Source: Urophycis tenuis
Taxonomy: Eukaryota; Chordata; Actinopteri; Gadiformes; Phycidae
Assembly (NCBI GenBank): GCA_036785325.1
Contig: JAXIVH010000081.1
Location: forward strand, 694,025 to 758,024
Length of the DNA stretch: 64,000 nt
Reading direction: 5' to 3'
Numbering within the stretch: position 1 is the first letter of the stretch; each line of letters starts with the position of its first letter. The notes beneath the pieces are model-generated. The model did no database searches, was not told where the DNA came from, and was given only the letters and a program-made list of their open reading frames with translations. Of the stretch, positions 20,830 through 32,505 are shown one piece after another. The position numbers and the translations under genes were made by a program.

Positions 20830-20834
20830 TGCTG

Positions 20835-21545
20835 ATTGGTAACATCTGGGCCCCCCCAGGGAACTGTACTTTCTCCTTTCCTCTTTACCACCTACACTGC
20901 AGACTTTAAGTACTGCACTGAGTCGTATCATCTTCAGAAATTCTCTGATGACACGGCTATCATTGGGTGTGTTGAGGGTGGGAGGGAGGCTGAGTACACG
21001 GACCTGGTCGAACACTTTGTTAAGTGTTGTGGGGAGAACCACCTGCAGCTGAACATGGCAAAGACAAGGGGTGGTGGATTTCAGGAGGACTAAGCCCCTG
21101 CCCTCTCGTATCAGCATTGGTGGGACAGATGTGGATATGGTGGATACTTACAAGTACCTGGGTGTCACACTGGACAATAAACTGGAGTGGTCCATAAATT
21201 CAGAGGCCGTTTACAAGAAGAGCCTGAGCCGGCATTACTTCCTGAGGAGACTCAGGTCCTTCAATATCTGCAACAAGATGTTGCAGATGTTTTATCAGTC
21301 TGTTGTGGCGAGCACCATCTTCTTTGCCAACAAACAAAGGGCGCCAACAGGACGCCAACAGACTGAACAAACTTATTAAGAGGGTTGTTGGCTCCTGTTG
21401 TCGCCGTGCAGGAGAGGAAGCTAGCGAAACTGCTGGCAATCATGGACAATCCCTCCAACCCCCTCCACACATTCCTCCCCTGTACACTGGACAAGCTAAA
21501 TAGTGGTTTCAGCAACAGATTCATTTAACCCCGCTGCAAGCCCCT
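20835..21545 (+). mobile_element. Rex1/CR1-like LINE fragment
   Basis: The translation shows GPPQGTVLSPFLFTTYTADF, FSDDTAIIGCVEGGREAEY (the FxDD form of the RT active site), HLQLNMAKT, VDFRRTKPLPSRISIGG and DTYKYLGVTLDNKLEWSINS. This is the palm and thumb region of a Rex1/CR1-group reverse transcriptase. There are frameshifts near 21075 and after 21340. The endonuclease and N-terminal RT are missing: it is a 5'-truncated copy abutting the hAT terminus. Confidence 0.7.
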
Positions 21546-21775
21546 CACTGCCTCCTCAAGCCTCCCCACTGCAATAAGACTTTACAACTCATCTGCCTCT
21601 GTATACTAGCAATGGTTAATCTAGCAATTGAAATGCTTGAAACTTGTTCTGGTGACTTTCTTACTGTGTTAGCAGCAATGAAATCTTTCACCTTCTTATG
21701 ACAAATGTACTCTTTGTAAGTCGCTTTCGATAAAAGCGTCTGCTAAATGCCCTAAATTTAAATGTAAATGTTAAT
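21546..21775 (+). repeat. Teleost LINE/SINE 3' tail
   Basis: It contains tgtaagtcgctttcgataaa and agcgtctgctaaatgc followed by short aaatgtaaatg repeats. I recall this as a conserved 3' tail shared by fish LINEs and SINEs. It follows the Rex1-like fragment directly and probably belongs to it. Confidence 0.7.
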
Positions 21776-21784
21776 ATCTCTGTC

Positions 21785-22286
21785 AGGTGTGCTTGTTATT
21801 TGAGTTCATTTTAATCAAATCCATAAAATGCTGCTTTATTGATAAAGATTGTGTGCTTGTTATGAGAGTGATTTTTTATTATTTTTTAATCAAATACCTA
21901 AAATGCTACTTTATTGTTAAAGATGTGCTTTTTATTTGATTGATTTCTAATTGTAATTATTCACTTATATACATCAGTGACTTTATTAAGCTACTTATTT
22001 GATTTGTTATTTTCTTGTTTTTGCCTTTTGATTTTATTATGCTGAGTTGAGTTCACCCAAGCTACAAGAATTTCACTGCTGGTAATGTTGTACGTCATCT
22101 AATTTGTAACAAACACCAAGCTAAATTTCATATTTTTTAAAAACAATTCTACATAAATATCTAAAATTGTAATACAATTTCCCAATTAAACACAAGTACT
22201 TCATGAACATAGACCAAACTTTCTAAACCAAGATTGATCACCTACTGGTCGCTTACATTTCCGAGACTTTCTTTAGACATAGATAT
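21785..22286. repeat. U1-array spacer with 3' box
   Basis: The same spacer as 16673-17150 and 13850-14151. A 3'-box-like gtctaaagaaagtct (minus strand, 22264-22278) lies 8 nt past the U1 3' end. Confidence 0.65.
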
Positions 22287-22450
22287 CAGGGGAGAGCGCG
22301 AACGCAGTCCCCCACTACCAGAAATTATGCAGTCGAGATTCCCACATTTGGGGAATTCGCAGGGGTCAGCACAACCGGAGTGCAATGGCTGAGCCTCGCC
22401 CTGGGTGAACCACCTTCTTGATCATGGTATCTCCCCTGCCAGGTAAGTAT
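22287..22450 (-). ncRNA. U1 snRNA copy with short upstream region
   Basis: A full-length 164-nt U1 with an intact 5' end and Sm site aatttctgg. Loop I position 33 is A, as in 17151-17314, not the consensus pyrimidine. The Staf-like motif sits only 68 nt upstream (22518-22535) because 117 nt present in the 16157 unit are missing. The 3' box is good. It could be a variant gene or a recently amplified pseudogene. Confidence 0.85.
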
Positions 22451-22725
22451 GAGTTGTACACGGCTCACATGCTGGACTGATTCTCCCACATGAGAGTCTA
22501 CTTCATGGTGCTGCATTGTTGTTTCCCATCATGCATTTCTGCATTCTTCTTCTGGGACTTCCCGCCAATAAATTAATTCAAGGCACATCACTGCCCTCTG
22601 TAGGACGATTGAGGAAATATGCAAGATGTCAGATGTGCACAACCAACAATCTTGCCCACAATATCCTGTATAAATAAAATCCATAAAATACTTTTTTTAT
22701 TGATAAATATGGTGTGCTTGTTATT

Positions 22726-23773
22726 TGAGTGAATTTTCGATCAAATCCAAAAAATGCTACTTTATTGATAAAGATGGTGTGCTTGTTGAGTGATTTTTAA
22801 TGATCACAAATTGTAATTATTCACTATTCATATTCACTTATCTACCTCACTGTATTTTTTCTGCTATTTATTTGGTTTGTTATTTTCTTGTTTTTTTTTT
22901 AACTGTTTAATTTCATCATATAAAGTTGAGTTTGTCCAAGGTTGTCATCTTGAATGTGACAATTAAGCTGAACCTTAACACCAATTTACCCTCATTGTGT
23001 AATACATTTACACAGTGTTTCCGACTAATTTCAGCCGCCATAGTTTCAATATCCGCCCGCACTCATTTTACCTAGGCAAATAGACTTCACTAGCAGTTCA
23101 ATAATAGGCCTACACAGGTGGCCTGCATCGTTTAATATAAGGGGAAATCCTTGCGGCTGGTTTGGCTCCTCAACGTTCTGTTCTCCCCCGTCGCCATGGC
23201 AAGGCGTCCTCGCGACCTCCTGCCCCCCAGCTGTGCGCACTTGACAGTTCGCGTATGTCAAAACACTAAGGAAAGCTGAGGAACAGACCCCACTTCTACC
23301 TGAAGCGCTATTTGGATAATATTTGTTGATAAGTAACTGTGATTAAGAAGAGAAAATTTAAGTATGTGTTTGACTATATTTTAGTGTTAACTTCTGGTAA
23401 TCCTGTTTTCGAGATCAAGTTTTTTTTTTGGAGAAAATGTCGACAATAAACAATAGCTGCTAATTAAATGTTTAGCAAGATAGCATAGTTAGACTTTCTT
23501 GTCGGTTGCCTGACTTCTCTTTATGTCTGAGACCTATCTGCCGTAATTAAATTTCCTCAATTTGATAAAGGCAATTTGACACCTGAGGATGTTACTCTAT
23601 GCTAGCTACACAAACTTGACAAGATTGAACAGTTAGCCTAGCTAGCTCCTACTTAACGCTTGATTATCAGCTGTTATGGAACGCTTGTTTTGGAATGGTT
23701 GGTTAGCAGCTTGGCTATTACTTCTTTGCATTATTTGATGGATAGTTCCCGTTTTGCTTTGATCTCTCAGACC
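22726..23773. other. No gene recognised
   Basis: Mostly AT-rich. A GC-richer stretch at 23150-23270 with a start-like 'cagtgtttcc' near 23013 precedes the hAT gene and may hold its promoter or terminus, but I found no paired end. Confidence 0.4.
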
Positions 23774-26700
23774 ATGAGCATTTTGAAGTATCTGAAGAGA
23801 AAAAGCCCACAACAGAATTCAGATGTATTTCCTGAGGTAGGTCTAGCAGCTAGTTATTCTTGTTGAGAAATAAATCGAAGTTAAGGTGCACTTGTATGAC
23901 CGGTGTTACTTTGTAACAGAAGCGACAGCTTCTCGAGGTAGGATAGACAGCAGGGAAGGAAGGAGACACAGGGGCAGACAATCAGGGAGGGCAACTTGTT
24001 ACAGGGGCAGAAAAGGAGCCAGTCTCTAATGAGAGAGGGCAAGCCGGTGAGTATAACAACAGTGAAAGAAAGGGACAGTGGTTTTTTGTTTTCATGTGGG
24101 TAATAAGTTGTTTTTTTTTATAATTTCAAAAGCTGAAAAACCAAACCAAGCTGAGGCTCCAAGGATTTATTCACACTACAAAGGTAACACCACATTTACG
24201 AGCCTAATAGGCATTGCCCCCTCAGGTGAACTTACTTTTGTCAGCGATATATATTTGCAAATATATAGGCAACAACGTTTCGTATCGAAACTTTAAAAAA
24301 ACACATGTCATAAAAGCATACTATATGCCGTGACAAATATGTCGAGAAAGTGGCCCCTCTTCCAGCTGCATTTCAGAGGCAGGCAGTATCAATCAGGTCC
24401 TCTGAGGAATCAGAAATGACCATCAAATTTAATGTTGCCTACAATATTGCAAAAGAGGAAATGCCATTCACCAAATTTAAATCACAGATTATTTTGATGA
24501 AGAAAAATGGCTTAAACATCAACCCGACCTACAGCAATGATACGGCATGTGCCCAATTTATTGGCGTAATAGGAGACACATTAAAGAAGAAGACAGCTGC
24601 GGACATTGGTAACGCCACGTATATGTCTTTCATGATTGACGGCGACACAGACATCTCTACAAATGAGTGCGTGATTATCTACAGCCGCATTTTGCGGAAA
24701 GGACGGCCGGTCAGCATATTAATTGGACACGTCGAGGTGGAGCATGGACATGCACAAGGTAAATTTGAAGGCCCAGCCACATTACAGCATGAGAGATAAC
24801 AAAATAGATTTTTTTCTGAAAATTGTTTAGTATTCCTAAATATTATTAGAAATGAATAAATAAAAAGTGAAGTAGGCTAAGATAATATAAACAGTTTTCC
24901 TTTTGCAATCTATAGGCTAGTGACCTGTATGATCTTTATTATTCTTTAGGATTTTATGCTGCCACAAAGCAAGCATTTGCTGCGCTTTGGCATCAGTGTG
25001 CAGATTGGCTGGGGAAATCAGTTGCTCTGGCTGCTGATGGTGCTGCAGTTAACCTAGGCCACAAGGGGGGCGTTATAGCCCTTTTACAAAGAGATGCAGG
25101 ATATTTCGTTGTGCCCTTTCACTGTATGCTCACAGATAGGCCTAATTATAGGCTGTTGTGCATTTTCTCATATTAATGTAGTTTATCTTTGTAGATTAAT
25201 TGTGATTTATCTTTACAGATTGGAATTGGCTATGTTGTCAGACCAGAGGGACAATTCTATGATTGGTCAAGTATATGATCTGCTACATTTGGTGTGGAAG
25301 ACCTACCATTTTAGTCCAAAATCAATGAGGGAGCTGAAGGCCATTGGAGCAGACCTTGGAGTGGATGTCCTAGTCCCCGGTGGGGTTAAAGGAACACGAT
25401 GGCTTCCACATGTCTCCAGGGCCCTGGAGACATTCCTCAGACCCGGACAGAATGGCTATGGCCAGTTTACTGCAGTCTACTGTCATATGGACCATTTGGC
25501 AGGGTCCTCTGCCAATGCAGATATTGCAGGACGAGCCAAAAAGGTTAGTGGATTTCCACAGGAAATCAGTGCCATTTTAAATTAATGCCATTTTAACTTC
25601 AGTAATTTTCCCTGCCCAGAATATTGTTTATTCATGTTGAGAACATATGCTCGGGTTGTGTGATACTGGCCAAGAAATCAATGGAAGATGCCACTTTTGT
25701 GGGCTTTTGTCACTTTCTGGCTGATGTTTTTGCTGGAATAACCAAGTTTAGTCTCCTACTTCAGAAAAATGAGACCATCCTACCTCAGGCAAGGGAGATG
25801 AAATGGGATTTAATTGTCAATTATGTTTGTTATTATCTTCAGCTGTATTTAGAAAAGTGCTTGATATGTCTAAACAGGCAGTTTGTGCTCTTGAACATCT
25901 GCTGGTGACCACAGAGGTCATGGCTGCAAGACCTGCAAGCCTGGGGGCAGACTGTCACAGTTCATGGCTGACCTTAGGCTGCAGAGGAGGCAGCAGGGTG
26001 AGCAAGATGAAATGCCACTCTACAAATTCCAGGTACATTTGTGGTTTTGTTTCTGATATAGGAATATATATATATATATATATATACTGTATAATAAGTA
26101 ACTCTAAACTCATTTGTGTTTTTGCTTTATGTCCCACACAGACACTCAACGGGGAAGTCTCTAAGATGGCAGAGGATGGTGGTGCTATCACTAAACTACA
26201 CAGAACAGTGGAGGCAACAATCAAATCTACTTTCAAACACTTGAAAGCAAGATTCTGTAGCCTCCTAGGCAAGTGTACTCCCCTGTCTTATGAACACATT
26301 GATAGATCAGAAATTAAGTTAATCGTTTCATTAAAGTGTCTTTATCCTTCCTATAGGAGAAGATGCTACCCAATCTGCCACAACTAAGGCTGTCAAATGC
26401 TTCAACATATTCAATCATGACAGCTGGCCAGAAGACCAAGAGGAGTTAGTGGACCATGGTGCTGATGACCTAGCATTTCTCTTGGATCACTTCTCCCCTG
26501 TACTCACAAGGTAGCATAGTGGACCACTACACAATGGTACGTAGTAGTGCTGGTAGCAATAATGTTATTTTAAACACTGATTGGCTGTTTATTCCATGCC
26601 AATTTCAGAAATGGTGTTAACACTGAGTTGGCAAAAGAGTTTGTGGGCCTGAAGCTGTTAATTGCGATGATGTTCAAGGACAAGACCTACCTCAGCCTTT

Positions 26701-27182
26701 GGGAGCTGATGTTAACCAGAGAGCCATACTGTTCAGAGTACAAGGTTTTACTCTTTTTCTTTTTAATTACATTTTTATATCAATGTCAATGTCAACTTTG
26801 ACATAAAAAATAACTTTGACAGGTTGTACATCCCAATGACAATGTGTTTGAATTTTTTTGTATATATATGTATTGTTTTCTGTATGTTTTTCAGAGCATA
26901 CTGCACCTGGTCCACATTCTGCTGGTCCTCCCAGTGTCATCAGCGGTTTGTGAGAGAGGATTCTCTTCACAGAAGAGAATTAAATCAGATGCAAGAGCAT
27001 CACTCCACACAGACACAGTGGAAGATCACATCAGAATCAGTGTGGAGGGGCCCAGTTTGGAGGATTTTGATGCCAGGGAGAGTGTGGCAAACTGGTTCAG
27101 CCAAGGCCAAAGGGCAAGAAGGCCAAATTACAAGTGTTGGTCATCTGAGGGACATGTGCCAGCAAGAGGAGACCCGTTATAA
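23774..27182 (+). CDS. ZNF862-like hAT transposase gene, about ten exons
   Basis: Exon 1 (23774-23836) starts MSILKYLKRKSPQQ and ends at gtaggt. Later exons with canonical sites: 24132-24181, about 24317-24758, 24950-25133, 25220-25541, about 25664-25792, 25841-26031, 26142-26270, 26358-26511, 26609-26743 and 26895-27182. Motifs include FNVAYNIAKEEMPFTKF, YMSFMIDGDTDIS (catalytic region), VPGGVKGTRWLPHVSRALE and, last, VLPVSSAVCERGFSSQKRI, the hAT dimerisation region. This layout is that of ZNF862/KIAA1586-like proteins, which come from hAT transposases. I saw no stop inside the exons, but the 24317 acceptor is weak. It could be a live transposon or a recruited gene; both termini are unclear. 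Confidence 0.7.
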
Positions 27183-27336
27183 GACTTAGGAAGACTTTAG
27201 TACTTTTTTTAATCACTTTTTAATGTATTTTGTCTTCTTCCTATTTTTTTCTATTCAATTCTATTTATCTATTGACTCAGAGGGCCTGCACAAGAGTTCC
27301 TATGTGCTTGGACTACTAGTTTATGCACAAATGGCA

Positions 27337-27342
27337 AATAAA
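27337..27342 (+). promoter_or_regulatory. Polyadenylation signal of the ZNF862-like gene
   Basis: AATAAA 150 nt after the stop codon, in the same strand. Confidence 0.6.
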
Positions 27343-27500
27343 GTACTTTGACTTTTGACTTTGACTTCTATTTTGAAATGTTTTATTTTGCTTAATGTTT
27401 TAGTTTGTTAATGTTTTATTTTATGTTTTAAATGTTAAATTTCAGCACTTTAAACACTTTTTTTTTCTTTTTTTTTTACATGTATACAGTGGGGAGAACA

Positions 27501-27846
27501 AGTATTTGATACACTGCCGATTTTGCAAGTTTTCCACTTACAAAGCATGTAGAGGTCTGTACTTTTTATCATAGGTACACTTCAACTGTGAGAGACGGAA
27601 ACTAAAACAAAAATCCAGAAAATCACATTGTATGATTTTAAAGTAATTGATTTGCATTTTATTGCATGACATAAGTATTTGATACACTGCCGATTTTGCA
27701 AGTTTTCCACTTACAAAGCATATAGAGGTCTGTACTTTTTATCATAGGTACACTTCAACTGTGAGAGACGGAAACTAAAACAAAAATCCAGAAAATCACA
27801 TTGTATGATTTTAAAGTAATTGATTTGCATTTTATTGCATGACATA
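27501..27846. repeat. 173-bp tandem duplication of Tc1 5' end
   Basis: Two almost identical copies starting agtatttgatacactgccga. They differ in very few bases (for example gcatgtagag against gcatatagag). The duplication moves the transposase further from the outer terminus. Confidence 0.9.
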
Positions 27847-28027
27847 AGTATTTGATCACCTACCAACCAGTTAAGAATTCTGGCTCTCACAGGCCTGTTA
27901 GTTTTTCTTTGAGAAGCCCTCCTGTTCTCCATTCATTACCTGTATTAACTGCACCTGTTTGAACTTGTTGCCTGTATAAAAGACACCTGTCCACACACTC
28001 AATTAGTCAGACTCCAACCTCTCCACA

Positions 28028-29921
28028 ATGGCCAAGACCAGACAGCTGTCTAAGGACATCAGGGACAAAATTGTAGACCTGCACAAGGCTGGAATGGGCT
28101 ACAGGACAATAGGCAAGCAGCTTGGTGAGAAGGCAACGACTGTTGGCGCAATTATTAGAAAATGGAAGAAGTTGAAGATGACGGTCAATCTCCCTCGGTC
28201 TGGGGCTCCATGCAAGATCTCACCTCGTGGGGCTTCAATGATCATGAGGAGGGTAAGGGATCAGCCCAGAACTACACGGCAGGACCTGGTCAATGACCTG
28301 AAGAGAGCTGGGACCAATTGTTTCTTTTTTGCACTTATGTAAATAAATTCTTTGCAAATCAACCTGCTCTCGAAATAATATATTTTTAGACACATCACCG
28401 GCATTACAATCTCTGGGCAAATCAATCTGCTCTTGAAACAATATATTTTTTAGACTCATTACCGGACTACAATTTGCTTTATTAAGGCCTGCCAACACAA
28501 TGTCCGAGTGGACAGTGGTCAGATACGGCAGGCGCCGTCGCCGTTCGCGCACACCATCCAGCGATAGGCGCGTCTTCGCGCCCAACGGTCGGGACTGGCC
28601 TCGCACGGGGCCTGGGGACCGGCGGTCTCCATCACCCCGGTGGCACGGGCGTCTGCCCACGAGCCGGGGACCGTGCTCGCCGCGGAGGTACGTGCGGGCG
28701 GGCTCTCCTCCTGTGGCCGGGCGCCCCCGCTCACCGCCGGGGGTACGACGTCCGCCATCGCCGCCGGGACCCAGTCGTCTGCTCCGGGGACCTACCGGTG
28801 GGTGCCCCACTGCACCATCCGGGGGGGGGGAACTTAGATTCCCACACCAGAGGGATCGACGCCCCCCCCTACGACTGAGGGACACGCATCCCCAACAGCA
28901 CGCGAGAGACGTTGGTCCTGCGACTGGATCCCGGGGCCGTGACCGCCGGGGGTTCCACGGTCGGACGGACCGTGCACCTCCCCTCCCTCACCGGAGGGGC
29001 AACCCCCATAACCAAATTTATTTATTTATTTATTTTTTTTATTCTTCTGTCTTTTTATCTTTTTATCTGTGTCTTGTTCCGTGACTTTGTTTTTATTTTA
29101 TGCATTTTTACTGTGAAGCACTTTGGTGCGGCTCAGCCGTCTGTAAATTGTGCTATGGAAATAAACTTTGACTTTGACTTGACTTGACCACAGTCTCAAA
29201 GAAAACCATTACTAATACACTACGCCGTCATGGATTAAAATCCTGTAGTGCACGCAAGGTCCCCCTGCTCAAGCCAGCGCATGTAAAGGCCCGTCTGAGG
29301 TTTGCCAATGACCATCTGGATGATCCAGAGGAGGAATGGGAGGTCATGTGGTCTGATGAAACCAAAATAGAGCTTTTTGGTCTAAACTCCACTCGCCGTG
29401 TTTGGAGGAAGAAGAAGGATGAGTACAACCCCAAGAACACCATCCCAACCGTGAAGCATGGAGGTGGAAACATCATTCTTTGGGGATGCTTTTCTGCCAA
29501 GGGGACAGGACGACTGCACCGTATTGAGGGGAGGATGGATGGGGCCATGTATCGTGAGATCTTGGCCAACAACCTCCTTCCCTAAATAAGAGCATTGAAG
29601 ATGGGTCGTGGCTGGGTCTTCCAGCATGACAACGACCCGAAACACACAGCCAGGGCAACTAAGGAGTGGCTCCGTAAGAAGCATCTCAAGGTCCTGGAGT
29701 GGCCTAGCCAGTCTCCAGACCTAAACCCAATAGAAAATCTTTGGAGGGAGCTGAAAGTCTGTGTTGCCCAGCGACAGTGCCGAAACCTGAAGGACCTGGA
29801 GAAGATCTGTATGGAGGAATGGGCCAAAATCCCTGCTGCAGTGTGTGCAAGCCTGGTGAAGAACTACAGAAAACGTCTGATCTCTGTAATTGCAAACAAA
29901 GGTTTCTTTACCAAATATTAA
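28028..29921 (+). pseudogene. Tc1 transposase, interrupted
   Basis: The N-terminal part (28028-28316) starts MAKTRQLSKDIRDKIVDLHK with paired-type helix-turn-helix motifs (GYRTIGKQLG). After the LINE-derived insert it resumes at SKKTITNTLRRHGLKSC. The DD34E residues are visible: Asp in MWSDETKIELFG, Asp in FQHDNDPKHTA and Glu in SPDLNPIENLWRE. A TAA at about 29583 (NNLLP*IRALK) breaks the frame. It ends ISVIANKGFFTKY, the family's usual C-terminus. The insert and the stop make it inactive. Confidence 0.9.
28317..29185 (+). mobile_element. Internally deleted LINE ('half-LINE') in Tc1
   Basis: It is flanked by the duplication gacca at 28312-28316 and 29186-29190. The 5' part has an ATG at 28500 opening MSEWTVVRYGRRRRRSRTP, an Arg/Pro-rich N-terminus resembling the ORF1 start of fish Tx1/L1-like LINEs as I recall them. 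No RT or endonuclease follows. The 3' part has a (ttta)n run, gaagcactttggtgcggctc and the tail ttgac repeats. It therefore joins a LINE's first ORF to its 3' end, a form that would need another LINE's proteins to move. Confidence 0.65.
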
Positions 29922-30254
29922 ATTCTGTTTTTCTGATGTATCAAATACTTATGTCATGCAATAAAATGCAAATCAATTACTTTAAAATCATACAATGCGA
30001 TTTTCTGGATTTTTGTTTTAGTTTCCGTCTCTCACAGTTGAAGTGTACCTATGAAAAAAAAGTACAGACCTCTACGTACTTTGTAAGTGGGAAAACCTGC
30101 AAAATCGGCAGTGTATCAAATACCTGTTCTTCTCCCCACTGTATACATATAATTGGGCTCAAAATAAAGAAAAGCATTTGTACACCTTATTGTTGTTACA
30201 AAATTATTCAAATTATATGAAAGTTATGGAAAGCTATAAAAAGGTGACCTTTCG

Positions 30255-31410
30255 GCGTTAAAGTGTAAATTGCAGGTTACATTTTTTTTGAAGTTAATGC
30301 AATATTCTTATTAAATATACATATTAGAACTGCCCACCATCGTTTTGTATGGTTTTTGATACCGAAAAGCTGAATAAAATGACTTTTAACAGTGGTTTTA
30401 GGCGCTCCGGCTCACTTCCACTGGGCGGGGCGTGACGTCATAAGAGGTGCTCACTCCAAGACTAGAGTTACCGGCATTAGGAGAATTGGCAGACAAACAA
30501 AAATGGTCAACCAGTGTGTATGTGCGAGATGTGTGAATTCGCTTAAAACAGGGCAGAGGCTCCACAAGTTCCTTTTGTTCTTTTGGATAAAAGGTGTTTT
30601 TATATTAAAAAAGGATTAAGGAAATAACTCAATTATAAACATACTCTTGTGTGCTGGCTTGGAGAGGACCGTGATCCTGCCTGAAATGAGAGTACGCTAC
30701 ACGCAAAACAAACGGGTTCAGGCAGCATGCCTCAAAACCAGGATGCTGCGTGAGGCACGTCAGATCTGCCGGTCGCGGGTCAAGTTGTTCGACAATACTT
30801 CAAAACGCGTTCACCTCACGGCAGCACATACTCTCCACCGCTGATTCCATCGGGTGGCACTGCCCACACAAACACCTATCGAACAAAGCGATGGGGACAT
30901 CGAGACATCTCTCTTTTCTTTCTGACAATGAGCATCGCTAATTAAATCGTGAGGAATGGATATATATAATACGTATATGGAGGAAGGGCATAGTTGTATG
31001 ACGTTTGATGCGCGATAGCGATTACCGGTGCAGTGTGCATCTCTAAGGCTCTGATAAGAACTAATGACACCATGGCCATGATTCCTGGCAGTCTCCTCCC
31101 CTCTTTCACACCTGACAGGCTCAAAATTGTATGGCTGCAGTCCATAAATAATTGTATGGGTTTCCACCTCCTCAGTCTCCCAGTAGTTCTCCATTGCCGA
31201 GTATTGGGTTAGCGGGTTAGCCTACTACGACTACCTCTTATGACGTCATCAACCACTTTCGTTAACAAACATGCTACCTTTGCTGAAACCACAATAAATG
31301 TTATTTTAACGCATTTTAAGACAAAAATATTTAAGTATGTACATATTGAACGCTTTATGTACACATTAATTGGTTGTGGTGTTCAACCTGCAATTTACAC
31401 TTTAAAGGCG
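30255..31410. mobile_element. TIR element remnant, possibly ISL2EU/THAP type
   Basis: An inverted repeat ttaaagtgtaaattgcaggtt lies at 30260-30280 and, reversed, at about 31388-31408. Inside, an ATG at 30503 gives MVNQCVCARCVNSLKTGQRL, which resembles the first THAP residues, but no full finger follows. On the minus strand, 31194-30811 is an open frame with YGLQPYNFEPVRCE. I recall 'GLQPY.FEP' from P2X7-like tails found near fish ISL2EU-type transposons. Both readings are weak. Confidence 0.45.
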
Positions 31411-31516
31411 ATGCAATGAAAAATGTGGGTGCACCTACATTTCTGCTGGTGCACCTAAAAAAAAGAAGTTAGGTGCACCAGTGCAACCAATGCAAAAAGT
31501 TAGTCTGGAGCCCTGC
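31408..31516. mobile_element. hAT terminus fragment
   Basis: The right edge reads ttagtctggagccctg; its inverse, cagggctccagactaac, resembles a hAT terminus I recall from zebrafish. The short sequence contains inverted copies of taggtgcacc. No partner terminus is found. Confidence 0.4.
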
Positions 31517-32091
31517 CGGACCCATTCAAAAAAAGCATTTTTTCTGATTTAGGTGAATGGGTAGTGTGTAGAAAGTTTAGAAGTAGTTTTTTTGTCGTTG
31601 TTTCGAACCTAGTCATTATGGAGCATGAGGGTGTGATTGGAGGCTTCAAATGCCTGTATTGGCTTGTTAAAAATGAGATGGCCCACCACATCAATTACAG
31701 TAAGCTACAGTGGCCAAACTCCTGGGGTGTAACTACATCCATAGGCTAAAGGTCAGTACTTAAACAAATAATACAAAGTTAAATGTATTCATCCTCTATA
31801 TCTAGGTAATAAAACATTTTACATTTTCTGATTTCAAGATTGATCAGAGAAACAACTATTAATCTCACAGAATAATCGACGAGATGCTAGAGATTCTGTC
31901 CTTTGTAATTGAGGAGCCTCTAGTCCATGAGATGCGAGCTTCTCAGGCAGTCAGCCTAGAGTTAGACGAAAGTACAGATGTTGCCCTGCTTCGCCAGCTG
32001 GACATTTATTTGCGGTATGACCATTAATTTTATAGACATAGGCTACTGAATGGTCCTGTCACCACCCCCTAGATTGTAGAGTAGTTGGTAG

Positions 32092-32488
32092 TGTGACGTT
32101 CCCCACCCTGCCTGCTAGTTCCCTGTTTGGCCAACAGGTAGCAGGGCAGGGTGGAGAGCCAATTAGGCACAACAGGTTCCACCTGGTGTGGAGCCTACTT
32201 AAATGCAGCTGTGACGCACCTCTCCCTCTTTGCCCTCAGACTCTCCATGGCTCTGGCTGACAGGCAGCTGTTTGTTAGAGTTTTGCACTTCATACACGCA
32301 CCACACCACTCTTCCATCACATCCAAGCATCACACTCACTATTGACTTTTGACATATCCATTCATTCATCTTCATTACTTTGCATTTGGTTATTTCAACC
32401 TAGTAATTTGATTTAAATAAATATAATTTTGATTCAGTTACCCCTGTGTGTTCCCCTTTTTTGTCATATTCCTTGCCGGGTTGTGACA
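32092..32488 (+). repeat. 5' LTR
   Basis: It starts tgtgacgttcc and ends gggttgtgaca. It has aataaata near 32413. Compared by eye, it matches the 3' LTR along its length. Confidence 0.92.
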
Positions 32489-32492
32489 AAAA

Positions 32493-32505
32493 TGGGGGCT
32501 CGTCC
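32493..32505 (+). promoter_or_regulatory. Primer binding site, tRNA-Pro type
   Basis: tgggggctcgtcc, 4 nt after the LTR, matches the complement of the 3' end of tRNA-Pro used by many retroelements for minus-strand priming. Confidence 0.75.

Larger units (their letters stand above)
17482..21784. other. Insertion block splitting the U1 array
   Basis: U1-unit sequence stops near 17481 (gacgattgaggaatta) and resumes near 21785 (gtgcttgttatttgag). In between are an unassigned stretch (17482-17640), an L2-like fragment, a hAT transposon and a Rex1-like LINE fragment with its tail. Without this block the U1 units at 17151 and 22287 would be spaced about 1 kb apart, like the neighbouring pair. Confidence 0.7.
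27487..30141 (+). mobile_element. Tc1/mariner transposon, nested insertion
   Basis: It is bounded by TA at 27485-27486 and 30142-30143. The left end is cagtggggagaacaagtatt and the right end is its inverse (tacctgttcttctccccactg). It belongs to a common fish Tc1 type. The left end region is duplicated in tandem with a period of 173 bp (27501-27846). The transposase gene is split by an 869-bp LINE-derived insert (28317-29185). Confidence 0.9.

Noticed and set aside
26064..26090. AT repeat inside the ZNF862-like gene as a possible disruption
   Set aside because: It lies in an intron between the exons ending at 26031 and starting at 26142.
28235..29084. Long Arg/Pro-rich frames on both strands at 28235-28885
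   Set aside because: GC-rich low-complexity sequence keeps both strands open. Only the plus-strand ATG at 28500 has a LINE ORF1-like start.
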